A program made the position numbers and the translations under genes. Below the pieces are notes generated by a model. That model saw only the letters and a list, made by a program, of their open reading frames with translations, was not told where the DNA came from and did no database searches. From Sulfurospirillum barnesii SES-3 (GTDB taxonomy: Bacteria > Campylobacterota > Campylobacteria > Campylobacterales > Sulfurospirillaceae): 64,000 nucleotides of DNA. Shown here in pieces: positions 18,465 through 26,912 of the stretch (positions within the stretch are counted from its first letter, which is position 1; every line of letters starts with the position of its first letter). Where the stretch lies: NCBI RefSeq assembly GCF_000265295.1, contig NC_018002.1, forward strand, positions 2,446,110 through 2,510,109, given 5' to 3'.

Positions 18465-18502
18465 AATTTCTCCTTATCGTTTTAATTTGATTTGGTGATG
18501 GA

Positions 18503-18549
18503 ATTCTAGCAAAAGAATAATTATTTGTCAATAGTAATTTTTATCATTT
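18503..18549 (-). promoter_or_regulatory. Peroxiredoxin-gene promoter with operator shared with katA
   Basis: On the minus strand, TTGACA (18526-18531) stands exactly 17 bases from TAGAAT (18503-18508), a near-consensus sigma70 promoter. The block 18516-18549 is identical to 17545-17578 of the katA promoter. The start codon at 18464 lies about 40 bases from the -10 box. Confidence 0.78.
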
Positions 18550-18581
18550 GAGAAACTGTTTGCTATTTATTGAAAACAAGA

Positions 18582-18587
18582 TATAAT
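18582..18587 (+). promoter_or_regulatory. Probable -10 box of the DUF2892 gene
   Basis: TATAAT stands 30 bases before the start codon of the small membrane protein, with TTGCTA 16 bases further upstream as a weak -35 box. The peroxiredoxin promoter points the opposite way, so this spacer is a divergent promoter region. Confidence 0.5.
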
Positions 18588-18616
18588 AACTCCAATTTAA
18601 ATTAAGGAGTATTATC

Positions 18617-18844
18617 ATGAAATGTAATGTTGGAAAAACCGATAAAATGCTTCGGATGATTGCAGGTATTTTAATTGCCATTTTAAGTGTTATTTACAAC
18701 AGTTGGTTTGGACTGATTGGTGTGGTTGTTTTAGCAACGGCTATCATTCGTTTTTGCCCTGCTTACCTTCCTTTTGGTATTGACACTTCTAAAAATGATG
18801 ATGAAAGCTCTTGCGGAAGTGGCGGCTGCGGCTGCGGGCGATAA
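18617..18844 (+). CDS. DUF2892-type small membrane protein with cysteine-rich tail
   Basis: The 75-residue protein begins MKCNVGKTDKMLRMIAGILI, with the NVG-x-x-D-x-x-x-R opening of the DUF2892 family, which also occurs as the membrane part of YgaP-type rhodaneses. Two hydrophobic helices follow (about 14-30 and 32-48). The C-terminus is unusual: SSCGSGGCGCGR, with three cysteines in a glycine-rich tail that could bind a metal or carry sulfur. There is a good AAGGAG site. The function is unknown; a link to redox or sulfur handling is inferred from the tail. Confidence 0.8.
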   Translation: MKCNVGKTDKMLRMIAGILIAILSVIYNSWFGLIGVVVLATAIIRFCPAYLPFGIDTSKNDDESSCGSGGCGCGR

Positions 18845-18955
18845 GCGCTTAGACTCTTCTTTGAGGGGAACTCTTTCTCCTCAACCAACCTCTTTTCTTC
18901 GCTTAAACCATTTTTTGCTAAAATATCCCAATTTACTATTGTAAGGTGTATGATT

Positions 18956-20221
18956 ATGGGACAAACCATTACTGAAAAAATTTTTAGCGACCACGTCGGT
19001 CATCCTGTGTTTGCGGGTGAAATTGTCAAAAGTAAAATTGACATGGTGATTGGTAACGATATTACCACACCTATTTCTATTCGAGCGTTTGAAGAGAGTG
19101 GCGCTACCACGCTTGCCAATCCTGATGGCTTTAGTATCGTTATGGATCACTACATTCCTGCTAAAGACATTGCCAGTGCCAATCAAGCCAAAATCAGTCG
19201 TGAATTTGCATATAAACACGACCTCAAACACTATTTTGATGAAAAAGACATGGGTATTGAACACGCCCTTTTGCCCGAAAAAGGCTTAATCGTTCCAGGC
19301 GATGTCATCATCGGTGCAGATTCGCACACCTGTACACACGGCGCTCTTGGTGCCTTTGCCACGGGCATGGGTTCGACTGACTTAGCGTTTGCGATGATTA
19401 CAGGTGAGAACTGGTTTAAAGTACCTGAATCTATTAAAGTTGTTTTTAGCGGAAAACCTAAAAAACATGTTTACGGAAAAGATTTAATCCTTGAGGTGAT
19501 TCGCCTTTTAGGCGTGGATGGTGCATTGTACCGAGCCTTAGAGTTCACAGGGGATACCATTGCACATTTAAGCATGGATGACCGTTTTTCACTCTGTAAC
19601 ATGGCGATTGAAGCGGGTGCAAAAAGCGGTATCGTTGCCGTCGATGATATTACCAAAGCTTTTTTAAACGACAAAAGTCTTGCACGAGAGGCAAAATTTT
19701 TCTACTCTGATGCGGATGCAACCTATGTTCAAGTGCTTCACATTGATGTTGCCAATCTTGACCCTGTTATTGCCTATCCTTTCTTACCATCCAATGGAAA
19801 GTCGATTAACCAAGCGGTTCAAGATGATTTAACCATTGACCAAGTCTTTATTGGGAGTTGTACGAATGGCCGTTTGGAAGATTTACGTATTGCTGCTAGT
19901 ATTCTTAAAGGTCGCAAAGTCGCACGTAAAACCCGTTTAATCATCACCCCTGCAACTCAAAAAATCTCCTTACAAGCACAAAAAGAAGGCTTAGTCGATA
20001 TTTTTGTAGAAGCAGGAGCCGTCTTTAGCAATCCCACATGTGGGGCATGTTTGGGTGGCTATATGGGGATTTTAGGTGAAGGTGAACGCTGTGTCTCCAC
20101 GACCAATCGTAACTTTGTAGGACGCATGGGAGCACGAAGTAGTGAAATCTACCTTGCCAACTCCGCTGTTGCAGCAGCCAGTGCGGTGATGGGCAAAATC
20201 ACCGATCCAAGAACGCTTTAA
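18956..20221 (+). CDS. leuC: 3-isopropylmalate dehydratase large subunit
   Basis: LeuC with LeuD isomerises 2- and 3-isopropylmalate in leucine synthesis, using a 4Fe-4S cluster. The product of about 421 residues is of the short, archaeal-like LeuC/HacA type. Cluster cysteines are seen in FIGSCTNGR and in NPTCGACLGG, and GADSHTCTHGALGAFATGMG is the conserved substrate loop. An upstream in-frame ATG (18950) stands too close to the AAGG site at 18943-18946; the ATG at 18956 gives the family's MGQTITEKIF start. The small subunit leuD is not adjacent. The stop overlaps the mobA start by one base. Homoaconitase activity is the alternative. Confidence 0.9.
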   Translation: MGQTITEKIFSDHVGHPVFAGEIVKSKIDMVIGNDITTPISIRAFEESGATTLANPDGFSIVMDHYIPAKDIASANQAKISREFAYKHDLKHYFDEKDMGIEHALLPEKGLIVPGDVIIGADSHTCTHGALGAFATGMGSTDLAFAMITGENWFKVPESIKVVFSGKPKKHVYGKDLILEVIRLLGVDGALYRALEFTGDTIAHLSMDDRFSLCNMAIEAGAKSGIVAVDDITKAFLNDKSLAREAKFFYSDADATYVQVLHIDVANLDPVIAYPFLPSNGKSINQAVQDDLTIDQVFIGSCTNGRLEDLRIAASILKGRKVARKTRLIITPATQKISLQAQKEGLVDIFVEAGAVFSNPTCGACLGGYMGILGEGERCVSTTNRNFVGRMGARSSEIYLANSAVAAASAVMGKITDPRTL

Positions 20222-20799
20222 TGACTTATATCCCGCTGCCTTTAGTCATTGTCGCTGGCGGGAAAAGTTCACGCATGGGAAGTGATAAAGCCTTGCTTCC
20301 CTTTGGCGATTTTAAAACCCTAACAGAGTACCAAATTGCAAGGCTTCAACCCTATTTTAAAAGTGTACATGTAAGCACAAAAAAACGTGATAAATTTGAT
20401 TTTGAAGCCTTATTTATTAACGACAATGCAACCTATGAAGCGCATTCGCCCTTGATTGCATTACTCTCTATTTTAGAATATTTTAACACGCCTGTATGCG
20501 TCCTTAGTGTTGACACCCCTTTTGTTACCCCTGAAATTTTTGAAAAACTCTATCAAACACTTCAAGAGAGCACTGATGCGATTATTGCAACATCACCTAC
20601 TTCATCACACCCCTTGTGCGCCATTTATGCTCCCTCCATTCAAGAAAATATTCGTACCTGTTTAAAGAGAGATGAACATAAAATTCGCACCGTACTCAAT
20701 CAAAGTACTACGCAATACGTACCGTTTGAAGAAGATACACCTTTTTTAAATCTCAACCGCTTCGAAGATTATGTATATGCAAAGAAGCTTCTAGGATGA
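20221..20799 (+). CDS. mobA: Molybdenum cofactor guanylyltransferase
   Basis: MobA links GMP to molybdopterin to give the guanine dinucleotide cofactor used by DMSO-reductase-type enzymes such as the PsrA protein encoded at 37955-40378. The 192-residue product has the nucleotide-binding start VIVAGGKSSRMGSDKALLPFG, and VCVLSVDTPFVTPE as the metal-binding LSxDxP region near residue 97. Its ATG overlaps the leuC stop (TAATG), so translation is likely coupled although the pathways differ. Length and motifs fit the family. Confidence 0.93.
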   Translation: MTYIPLPLVIVAGGKSSRMGSDKALLPFGDFKTLTEYQIARLQPYFKSVHVSTKKRDKFDFEALFINDNATYEAHSPLIALLSILEYFNTPVCVLSVDTPFVTPEIFEKLYQTLQESTDAIIATSPTSSHPLCAIYAPSIQENIRTCLKRDEHKIRTVLNQSTTQYVPFEEDTPFLNLNRFEDYVYAKKLLG

Positions 20800-20835
20800 T
20801 ACAAACTAAAATAAACCTCACATAGGAGTTTACCC

Positions 20836-21123
20836 ATGGTAAAACACATTGTTTTTTTTAAACTTGTTGATGCTTCACAAGCCAACAAAAATGCTGTTAA
20901 AGAGCGCATTATGAGCCTTAAAGGTAACATTGATGAACTGATTCATCTGGAAGTAGGTGTTAATTTCTCTCCTGAAGAGCGGGCCTTTGATCTTGCACTG
21001 ATTAGTGATTTTAAAACGAAAGAAGATTTGCAGGCCTATGCGATACATCCTTTACATGTAAAAGTTGTTGAGTTCTTAAAATCAATACAAACGCTCAGTA
21101 AAATCGTTGATTATGAATATTAA
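20836..21123 (+). CDS. Dabb (stress-responsive A/B barrel) domain protein
   Basis: The 95-residue protein begins MVKHIVFFKLVDASQANK and contains ISDFKTKEDLQAYAIHPLHVKVVEFL, the typical strand-helix ending of the dimeric alpha-beta barrel (Dabb) family. These small proteins form homodimers with a central pocket; their substrates in bacteria are mostly unknown. A good AGGAG site precedes it. Its last codons overlap the start of the phospholipase gene by about 11 bases. Confidence 0.8.
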   Translation: MVKHIVFFKLVDASQANKNAVKERIMSLKGNIDELIHLEVGVNFSPEERAFDLALISDFKTKEDLQAYAIHPLHVKVVEFLKSIQTLSKIVDYEY

Positions 21124-22174
21124 AGTTTTCAAAAAGCAGCGTTTTTTTCTTTTTCTCTGTCATTTTCCTCTAGCACTCATGGCTCTTGATACAAGTGCTT
21201 TAGAAAAAAAAGCCTCCTACGGTGACGCATCGGCTGCTTATGCGTTAGCGCAACAGTATGAGGCACAAAATGATAAAGAGAGTGCTTTTATATGGTATAA
21301 GAAAGCAGCTACTTTGAGTCTAGAAGAAAAAACAGCCCACACCAAAGCACTGGAAGATTCAATAGTGGAACGCTTACAAAAAATTGAACGCACCGAAGCA
21401 GTGTATAGTTCATTTTTAGACAATTATGATGACGCCGATACCTATCAGTCAATGAAGCAAATGATTACGCAAAGCTTTGATATTGCACCTTACAAAATGA
21501 ACTACCTCTTACCCGCAACGTATGATAAAGTCACGCACGACAATAGAAAGCATCAAGAGAGTAAATTTCAACTCAGCTTCCAAAAAGACCTTGTCGATAA
21601 TCTTTTTGGCTTACATGAGAGTATTGTACTAGCGTATACGCAAACATCATGGTGGCAAACAAGCGAAGACTCTGCGCCTTTTCGTGAGACAAACTATCAG
21701 CCCGAACTTTTTGTTATTATGCCTCACTTTGACACTGAAAGCTTTATTAAAGCCTATCAATTTGGAATTTTACACGAATCAAACGGCAAAGATAGTGAAA
21801 AGTCACGTTCATGGAATCGTCTTTATGCAAAAGGCTTTTTTCAAGCAGGCAATCTTATTGTCTCTCCACGTATCTGGTACCGCATCAAAGAAGATGAACA
21901 CAGCGATGATAATCCAAACATTGAGGATTATTTAGGATACGGTGACTTGGAGCTCATTTATCCATGGAAAAAACATACCTTTAAACTTTTGCTACGCAAC
22001 AATCTTCACTTTGATACAGAAAACAAAGGCGCTGTTCAACTGGATTGGACTTTTCCATTGTGGGAAGAAAATCTTTTTGGATACATACAACTCTATAGTG
22101 GTTATGCAGAGAGCCTTATTGACTACAATAAACGTACCGAACGTATTGGCATAGGCTTTGCGCTTTCACGCTAA
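21113..22174 (+). CDS. pldA: Outer-membrane phospholipase A with an N-terminal Sel1-like segment
   Basis: OMPLA cleaves acyl chains from phospholipids that reach the outer leaflet of the outer membrane. The catalytic His-Ser region is visible as FGILHESNGKDSEKSRSWNR in the middle of the protein, followed by alternating barrel strands ending GIGFALSR. Between the signal peptide (about residues 1-24) and the barrel lies an extra segment with a Sel1-like repeat, GDASAAYALAQQYE followed by ESAFIWYKKAA. It is absent from the enterobacterial enzyme. The start is the ATG at 21113; the frame opens at a TTG two codons upstream. Phase and overlap with the Dabb gene suggest co-transcription. Confidence 0.87.
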   Translation: MNIKVFKKQRFFLFLCHFPLALMALDTSALEKKASYGDASAAYALAQQYEAQNDKESAFIWYKKAATLSLEEKTAHTKALEDSIVERLQKIERTEAVYSSFLDNYDDADTYQSMKQMITQSFDIAPYKMNYLLPATYDKVTHDNRKHQESKFQLSFQKDLVDNLFGLHESIVLAYTQTSWWQTSEDSAPFRETNYQPELFVIMPHFDTESFIKAYQFGILHESNGKDSEKSRSWNRLYAKGFFQAGNLIVSPRIWYRIKEDEHSDDNPNIEDYLGYGDLELIYPWKKHTFKLLLRNNLHFDTENKGAVQLDWTFPLWEENLFGYIQLYSGYAESLIDYNKRTERIGIGFALSR

Positions 22175-22179
22175 ACGCA

Positions 22180-22221
22180 GTAAAGAGAAGAACAACGCTA
22201 CGTGTTGTACCTTCTCTTTAC
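22180..22221. terminator. Bidirectional hairpin between pldA and the RRM gene
   Basis: GTAAAGAGAAG (22180-22190) pairs with CTTCTCTTTAC (22211-22221), and an inner ACAAC/GTTGT stem closes the loop. It lies between convergent genes. Its right arm runs into one of the TTACATGTAA palindromes. Confidence 0.75.
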
Positions 22222-22234
22222 ATGTAATGCTTCG

Positions 22235-22510
22235 TTAAAAATCTCTTGAAGAACGTCTTGGGCGCTCTTCCCGTGGTCTTGCTTCATTAACTTTTAAAGT
22301 TCTTCCACCAATCTCTTTTTCATTGGTTGCTTCAATAGCAGCTTTTGCTTCTGAATCATTTGGCATTTCAACAAAACCAAAACCTTTTGAACGACCCGTA
22401 TCTCTATCGCTGATGATTCTAGCACTTGAAACCTCACCATACGCAGAAAACATCTCTTTTAACTCATCGCCCGTCATCTCATACTTGACATTGCCTACAT
22501 AAATATTCAT
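22235..22510 (-). CDS. RRM-domain RNA-binding protein
   Basis: The protein of 91 residues is a single RNA recognition motif. RNP2 appears as MNIYVGNVKY at the very start and RNP1 as SKGFGFVEM near residue 45. A short basic tail rich in Arg (ARPREERPRRSSRDF) ends it. Such small glycine/arginine-tailed RRM proteins are common in Campylobacterota and cyanobacteria and act as RNA chaperones or cold-related factors; the targets here are unknown. The frame opens 11 codons earlier (22543), but the ATG at 22510 follows a GAGGAG site and starts exactly at the domain. Confidence 0.9.
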   Translation of the reverse strand: MNIYVGNVKYEMTGDELKEMFSAYGEVSSARIISDRDTGRSKGFGFVEMPNDSEAKAAIEATNEKEIGGRTLKVNEARPREERPRRSSRDF

Positions 22511-22709
22511 CGTGAACACACTCCTCTTTTTTAAATCACTCAATGTTACCTTTTGCCCGTAAATACGTTACTTAGAGGGTAACATAAATGACTTTATTCA
22601 ATCATTGTAGCATAATAATAAACATTTCTATACTCAGAATCCTCCCTTTTTCTTTAGAATGAGAAAAATTGACACACTCTTATCACACAGCGCTTAAGAG
22701 AAATGGTGC

Positions 22710-22715
22710 TATAAT
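22710..22715 (+). promoter_or_regulatory. Probable -10 box of moaC
   Basis: TATAAT lies 34 bases upstream of the moaC ATG. There is no good -35 hexamer, as is usual for Campylobacterota. Confidence 0.5.
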
Positions 22716-22748
22716 CAGTCTAATCAATATAAATGTAACGAGGTGCGT

Positions 22749-23222
22749 ATGCAATTAACCCATTTGGATGAAAAAGATAGACCAAAAATGGTCGATGTCA
22801 GTGATAAAGAGGATACATTTCGTATCGCTATTGCGAGTGGCACAATTACAATGAGTCAAACAGCCTTTCATCAAATTATTTCCCAACAGACAAAAAAAGG
22901 TCCTGTGCTCCAAACTGCTGTGATTGCAGCTATTATGGGAACAAAAAAAACCAGTGACCTCATTCCTATGTGCCACCCCTTAATGCTCACTTCTGTCAAT
23001 TGCGATGTGGAAGAGCTTCCCACACTTCCAGGATTTAAACTCACTGTAACTGCAAAACTCAAAGGACAAACTGGTGTTGAAATGGAAGCGCTTATGGGTG
23101 TTAGTATTGGACTTCTAACCATCTATGATATGGCAAAAGCCATTGATAAATCTATGGTCATTAATGCCATTCAGCTTGAATCAAAAAGTGGAGGGAAGAG
23201 TGGAAACTACACCCGAACTTAA
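22749..23222 (+). CDS. moaC: Cyclic pyranopterin monophosphate synthase
   Basis: MoaC works after MoaA and converts the GTP-derived intermediate into cyclic pyranopterin monophosphate, the first stable product of molybdenum cofactor synthesis. The product of 157 residues has [43 protein letters not shown] and the C-terminal KSGGKSG, all hallmarks of the family. The frame opens with a GTG at 22743; I take the ATG at 22749 because a GAGG site ends at 22742, six bases before it. It overlaps the following DUF493 gene and supplies cofactor for Mo enzymes such as PsrA. Confidence 0.95.
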   Translation: MQLTHLDEKDRPKMVDVSDKEDTFRIAIASGTITMSQTAFHQIISQQTKKGPVLQTAVIAAIMGTKKTSDLIPMCHPLMLTSVNCDVEELPTLPGFKLTVTAKLKGQTGVEMEALMGVSIGLLTIYDMAKAIDKSMVINAIQLESKSGGKSGNYTRT

Positions 23223-23457
23223 ACTTGATTATCCGTGTCATTGGGAATACAAACTGGTTTTAAGTGTAGAACATGACATCATAAGCATTGTGCAAGAGCT
23301 ACTTGAAGAGCGTATTCATGATATACGAAAATCACAAAATAGCACCAAAGGTAACTATGCAAGCTACACCTTACGTGTTTTAGTCCACAATACCGATGAC
23401 AGAAAAACGCTATTCGAACGACTCAAACAACATCAACATATTAAATTCGTACTTTAG
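23200..23457 (+). CDS. DUF493 (YbeD-like) family protein
   Basis: This is a small ACT-like-fold protein of 85 residues if it starts at the GTG at 23200, which follows a GGAGGGAAG site inside the end of moaC. The frame is open further upstream, but those codons lie inside moaC and do not match the family. Recognisable parts are [16 protein letters not shown] near the start and [21 protein letters not shown] near residue 48. The family's role is unclear (YbeD in E. coli sits next to lipB). Overlap with moaC means translation is coupled. Confidence 0.82.
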   Translation: METTPELKLDYPCHWEYKLVLSVEHDIISIVQELLEERIHDIRKSQNSTKGNYASYTLRVLVHNTDDRKTLFERLKQHQHIKFVL

Positions 23458-23469
23458 AAGGAATACCTT

Positions 23470-24690
23470 ATGGAATCTACACAACATATCTTTTCAGTAA
23501 CCCTTAAAGAAAATAAAGAAAATCCTCAACTGTTACATCTCATTCAAGAGATGAGTTTTGAGCTTACACGCAAGAAAGTCCAACGCCTTAAAGATGAAAA
23601 AAATATCCAAAACCGTATTGGAGAGCTTTTTGAACTTTACTGTAAAGTGCTTCACGATGAGGGACTGAAAACTCCTAAAGCCGTAGAACATGTTATTAAT
23701 GGTCTTTTGCGTGCAACAAGCCATGATAAAGAAGCGTTTTTATACAAAACGATTTATGAAAAAGAGCAGCTTGAAAAGAGTATTTTTATTCAAAAACAGC
23801 ATATTAGAGAAGAAATTTCACAAACATTTTCCACGCTTGAAGCTCATATTGAAAACCTTACAGACGACACAAAACACGCCGCCTTTATTGCACTAAATGA
23901 TGCAAAACTAAGAGGCATTGAAATGTTAGGTATTTTAAAAGAAACGGTGCAAGAAGCGCTTTTAACAACGCTTGAAAAAGGGCATGACCTTACCGATACC
24001 ATTCATACCATCAGTAAAAATTTAACCTACCTGAGCATTCAAGAGGGACAATTAACAAAGCAACGTATTTTGGATATTTCACAGACCATTATCACTGCAA
24101 GCATTGACATTGCCGATGAAGATTTTGCTCACGCAAGAGAGATTCTTGAGGGATCTATTAACGGTGTGCATGATGGCATTACAAAAGCACTTGAAAAATT
24201 TAAAAATGATTTTAAATACATGCCAACTGAAGATATTGAAAGCCTCTTGCAAATGGATTTATCACTTTTACGAAAAGAACTTCTTAAAATTGATGAAGAG
24301 TTTATTGTTATGCTCAGCGTATTTGCTTCACAATCAGAGGGTATTTCTTCTGGCATTATTAAAGAGATGATTGAAGAGATGAATAGCTCTGTAGCAAAAC
24401 TTAAAAGAACTACCAACGAAGTTAAAGAGCTCCTCTCCGAGCGTATTGAAACCCTAAAAGGTGAGGCTGAAAAAAAATTAGAATCCTTCAAAAAAGATGT
24501 GAATGTCTTTGAAAAAATTGCTTCCGCAAAAGTAGAATCCCTCAAACAATTCGAATTTGAAAGCGATAAAGCAAAACAGGTAGCCAATGAGGCTAAAAAA
24601 TTAGGTTTTCGTGCATGGGAAGTTGCTAAGAACATGGTAGACGGTGCGGTTAAAGGAGCCAAAGAAGCTATCAAAAAAGATGAAAAATAA
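23470..24690 (+). CDS. Long alpha-helical coiled-coil protein of unknown function
   Basis: The 406-residue protein has no signal peptide or membrane helix and is predicted to be almost wholly helical, with heptad-like stretches throughout (for instance around residues 95-130, 225-260 and 300-360). The final part, LGFRAWEVAKNMVDGAVKGA, resembles amphipathic lipid-binding or phasin-like helices. I do not recognise a named family with confidence; it may be one of the conserved Campylobacterota proteins with a DUF label. It follows the DUF493 gene by 12 bases and probably belongs to the moaC operon. A perfect hairpin terminator follows immediately. Confidence 0.75.
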   Translation: MESTQHIFSVTLKENKENPQLLHLIQEMSFELTRKKVQRLKDEKNIQNRIGELFELYCKVLHDEGLKTPKAVEHVINGLLRATSHDKEAFLYKTIYEKEQLEKSIFIQKQHIREEISQTFSTLEAHIENLTDDTKHAAFIALNDAKLRGIEMLGILKETVQEALLTTLEKGHDLTDTIHTISKNLTYLSIQEGQLTKQRILDISQTIITASIDIADEDFAHAREILEGSINGVHDGITKALEKFKNDFKYMPTEDIESLLQMDLSLLRKELLKIDEEFIVMLSVFASQSEGISSGIIKEMIEEMNSSVAKLKRTTNEVKELLSERIETLKGEAEKKLESFKKDVNVFEKIASAKVESLKQFEFESDKAKQVANEAKKLGFRAWEVAKNMVDGAVKGAKEAIKKDEK

Positions 24691-24723
24691 CGTTACATGT
24701 AAGGATTTTCCTTACATGTAACG
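24691..24723. terminator. Perfect 15-bp hairpin built from two palindromes
   Basis: CGTTACATGTAAGGA pairs perfectly with its complement across a TTT loop. Each arm contains one TTACATGTAA copy. It sits directly after the stop codon of the coiled-coil gene and just past the end of the opposing lipoprotein gene, so it can end transcription from both sides. Confidence 0.75.
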
Positions 24724-24735
24724 CATTAAATTCTG

Positions 24736-24984
24736 CTACTTCAATCCTTTTGAGGAGGTAAGCATAACCTTATCATCCACAAATTTAATTTTAATATACT
24801 GCGTTTCATCACCCCACATACAATCACGCATTCCAATAAAACTATCACAATGATTAGCTTTCCCAAAAATATCACGTACCTCAGTATACGTCATACCTAC
24901 ATGAAGCTTATCGTAATTTTCTTTTGTCATACTAGAGCATCCTGTGATGAAAAGCATCACAACAATCATAAAAAGATACCGCAT
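24736..24984 (-). CDS. Small lipoprotein, SmpA/BamE-like
   Basis: The 82-residue protein has a short signal ending in the lipobox FITGC. It is followed by a BamE/OmlA-like pattern: YDKLHVGMTYTEVRDIFGKA, then a strand with paired cysteines (CDSFIGMRDC), then TQYIKIKFVDDKVMLTSSKGL. Such domains mostly help outer-membrane assembly or inhibit enzymes, but stand-alone copies like this are of unknown role. The frame opens at 25023; I choose the ATG at 24984 because an AAGGAG site precedes it and the signal peptide then begins correctly (MRYLFMIVVMLF). Confidence 0.75.
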   Translation of the reverse strand: MRYLFMIVVMLFITGCSSMTKENYDKLHVGMTYTEVRDIFGKANHCDSFIGMRDCMWGDETQYIKIKFVDDKVMLTSSKGLK

Positions 24985-25077
24985 CACCACTCCTTGTTTT
25001 ATCTCCATGGAATAGCCTAGCACATTTTGACTGTTCGTTAGCTTTTCATCCTAAAAAGACTCCTCTCCTAAACTCTA

Positions 25078-26538
25078 TCAATAACGATAACGAAGTGAGG
25101 CACGCACATTTTGAGCTGTTTGCACAGCCCCTGCTGTTTCATTAACTTTTTGAGGTGAACCTGTCCATCCAAAAAAACTATCACTACCTGTGTAGTCATA
25201 GTCAATATACAAGTAACTCAACTGTGCGGTCAAGTTCTTACCGACAAGTGGCAAGGTATAATAGACTTCATAGGCATCACCACGAGCAGCTAATTTTGAA
25301 CCAACAAGGGTATCCTCTCCATAAGTAAAGCTTCTCCAATATTTACTACCATGATTGTACTCTAAGCCCAATCGATGCCCTGCAAAGAAGCTTGGGACCT
25401 GAATACCTGCGTAAATAGAAGAACCTGTTTCACTATCCGTACTTCCCAGCATACCTGTTGCAGTACCTGTTGTTGTACCTAAGACACTATTATTTGGATC
25501 TGTTTTGCTAAAGGCATAAGAGATAAAGAAAATACTATCATCTAAGAAATCACTGATACCATCACCAATACCATTAACTTGTAAGGATAATGCACCGCCT
25601 GTTAAATCACCCACATCTGCAAATTTAAAAGAGGTAGCTGATAGCATATTAATATCCATCATATTCCAGCCTTTAAAAGCATTTGCCATGACTTTATATT
25701 GACCATTGTCATAGACTTGAAAAATAAGCCCCGCTAAATCCATATTGGGCGTATCTCCATCTTCTGAATAGCTTGAATTAAATCCGCCACTACTGTCCAT
25801 AGAATAAGATCCCCTTGTCTCAGAGAATCCCCGACCTAAACAAAGTTTGACATACATACCAGAAATACCTGTTAGTTTGTCTAAATCAAACTTAAAGCTC
25901 GCACCGTCAAATTCCATATTGATATTATGCCCAATTGGAGAAGCTGGGTTTTCATTATCTGCTCTAAGATTGGTTAAGAACCCATCAATAGAGGGACGAC
26001 GACCAAAGCTTGCCGTATATGGCATGTCACCCATATTTCCAAAATACAAGAAATAGGCTTCTCTTAATTTGATAGTACTGTCATTTGGTTTTTGTGTACC
26101 ATACCAATCAAAAGACTGAAACATAGTTCCATTCGTTGACATATTGGTTTGACCGAAGGCTTTATAGGCTCCTAGTGATCCTTTAAAGACTAAATTATCC
26201 GCAGGTTGTGCAGCCATACCAAGAATCAGTTTATTCGTCCAAACACCATTTCGTTCATCTTGCGCAACAGTACCCATTGCATTAGCTGATTTATTTACCT
26301 TATAATCAACCGCATCATAAGAGGTACGTAAATCTACGCTCCACTTGATATTATCATTGGCATCATGCGCTTTTACCTCTGATATTTGCGCTTTAAGCGC
26401 ATCAATGTTAATTTTTGATTGAGCATTTTTAAGTTCAGCCATCTGAGCTTTTAATGCTTCTATTTCTTGTCGAAGTGAATCATCGGCACCCAATACATAC
26501 GAAAGCCCTAAAGAGAGTATTACCAGTGTTTTTTTCAT
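25078..26538 (-). CDS. Outer-membrane porin-like protein (DUF3373 type)
   Basis: The 486-residue protein starts with a signal peptide (about residues 1-17, ending LGADDSL). A short coiled coil (about 20-58, EIEALKAQMAELKNA) is typical of trimeric Campylobacterota porins that anchor to peptidoglycan. The rest consists of amphipathic beta strands ending in RASLRYRY, with the terminal aromatic residue needed for Bam-dependent insertion. It probably forms a general or anion-selective channel; the substrate is unknown. It lies 35 bases after the small secreted-protein gene on the same strand. Confidence 0.8.
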   Translation of the reverse strand: MKKTLVILSLGLSYVLGADDSLRQEIEALKAQMAELKNAQSKINIDALKAQISEVKAHDANDNIKWSVDLRTSYDAVDYKVNKSANAMGTVAQDERNGVWTNKLILGMAAQPADNLVFKGSLGAYKAFGQTNMSTNGTMFQSFDWYGTQKPNDSTIKLREAYFLYFGNMGDMPYTASFGRRPSIDGFLTNLRADNENPASPIGHNINMEFDGASFKFDLDKLTGISGMYVKLCLGRGFSETRGSYSMDSSGGFNSSYSEDGDTPNMDLAGLIFQVYDNGQYKVMANAFKGWNMMDINMLSATSFKFADVGDLTGGALSLQVNGIGDGISDFLDDSIFFISYAFSKTDPNNSVLGTTTGTATGMLGSTDSETGSSIYAGIQVPSFFAGHRLGLEYNHGSKYWRSFTYGEDTLVGSKLAARGDAYEVYYTLPLVGKNLTAQLSYLYIDYDYTGSDSFFGWTGSPQKVNETAGAVQTAQNVRASLRYRY

Positions 26539-26573
26539 TGTTTATCTTTTATAGTAAAATTTATTTAACCACA

Positions 26574-26912
26574 TTAGCACGCAGGAACATTACCACTATC
26601 ACTGGCAAACTCAATGCAAAAATCCCTAATATCTGGCATAAATTTTTCAAATTTTTCGCCTTTTAGAAACTCTTCTAATCCAGGGTATTTCTTAGAATAC
26701 TCGGCAATAAACTTCTCAGCTTTACCATCAAAAAGAACTTTCCATTCTGCTTGTGTATGTTCAGTAGCGAATTTAGCACCATTCATACCCGATTCTTTTT
26801 TCATGTATTTTAAATAATACTTTTGCCCCTTCGCAGCATCTGCTAAAGCAGATGTACCTAATAACCCAACAATCATCAACGTCGAAACGAAGAAATTGAG
26901 AACTTTTTTCAT
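26574..26912 (-). CDS. Small secreted protein, paralogue A (ends ASDSGNVPAC)
   Basis: The product of about 112 residues has a signal peptide with the probable cleavage site SALADA. The mature part begins DAAKGQKYYLKYMKKESG, like the start of a class I cytochrome c, yet no CxxCH haem motif exists anywhere. It shares KGQK, HTQAEWK and the exact C-terminus ASDSGNVPAC with the gene at 34385-34702, so the two are paralogues. I do not know the function; a cytochrome-like fold that has lost haem, or a cysteine-bearing periplasmic partner, is possible. The ATG at 26912 has an AAAGGA site five bases upstream. Confidence 0.75.
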   Translation of the reverse strand: MKKVLNFFVSTLMIVGLLGTSALADAAKGQKYYLKYMKKESGMNGAKFATEHTQAEWKVLFDGKAEKFIAEYSKKYPGLEEFLKGEKFEKFMPDIRDFCIEFASDSGNVPAC

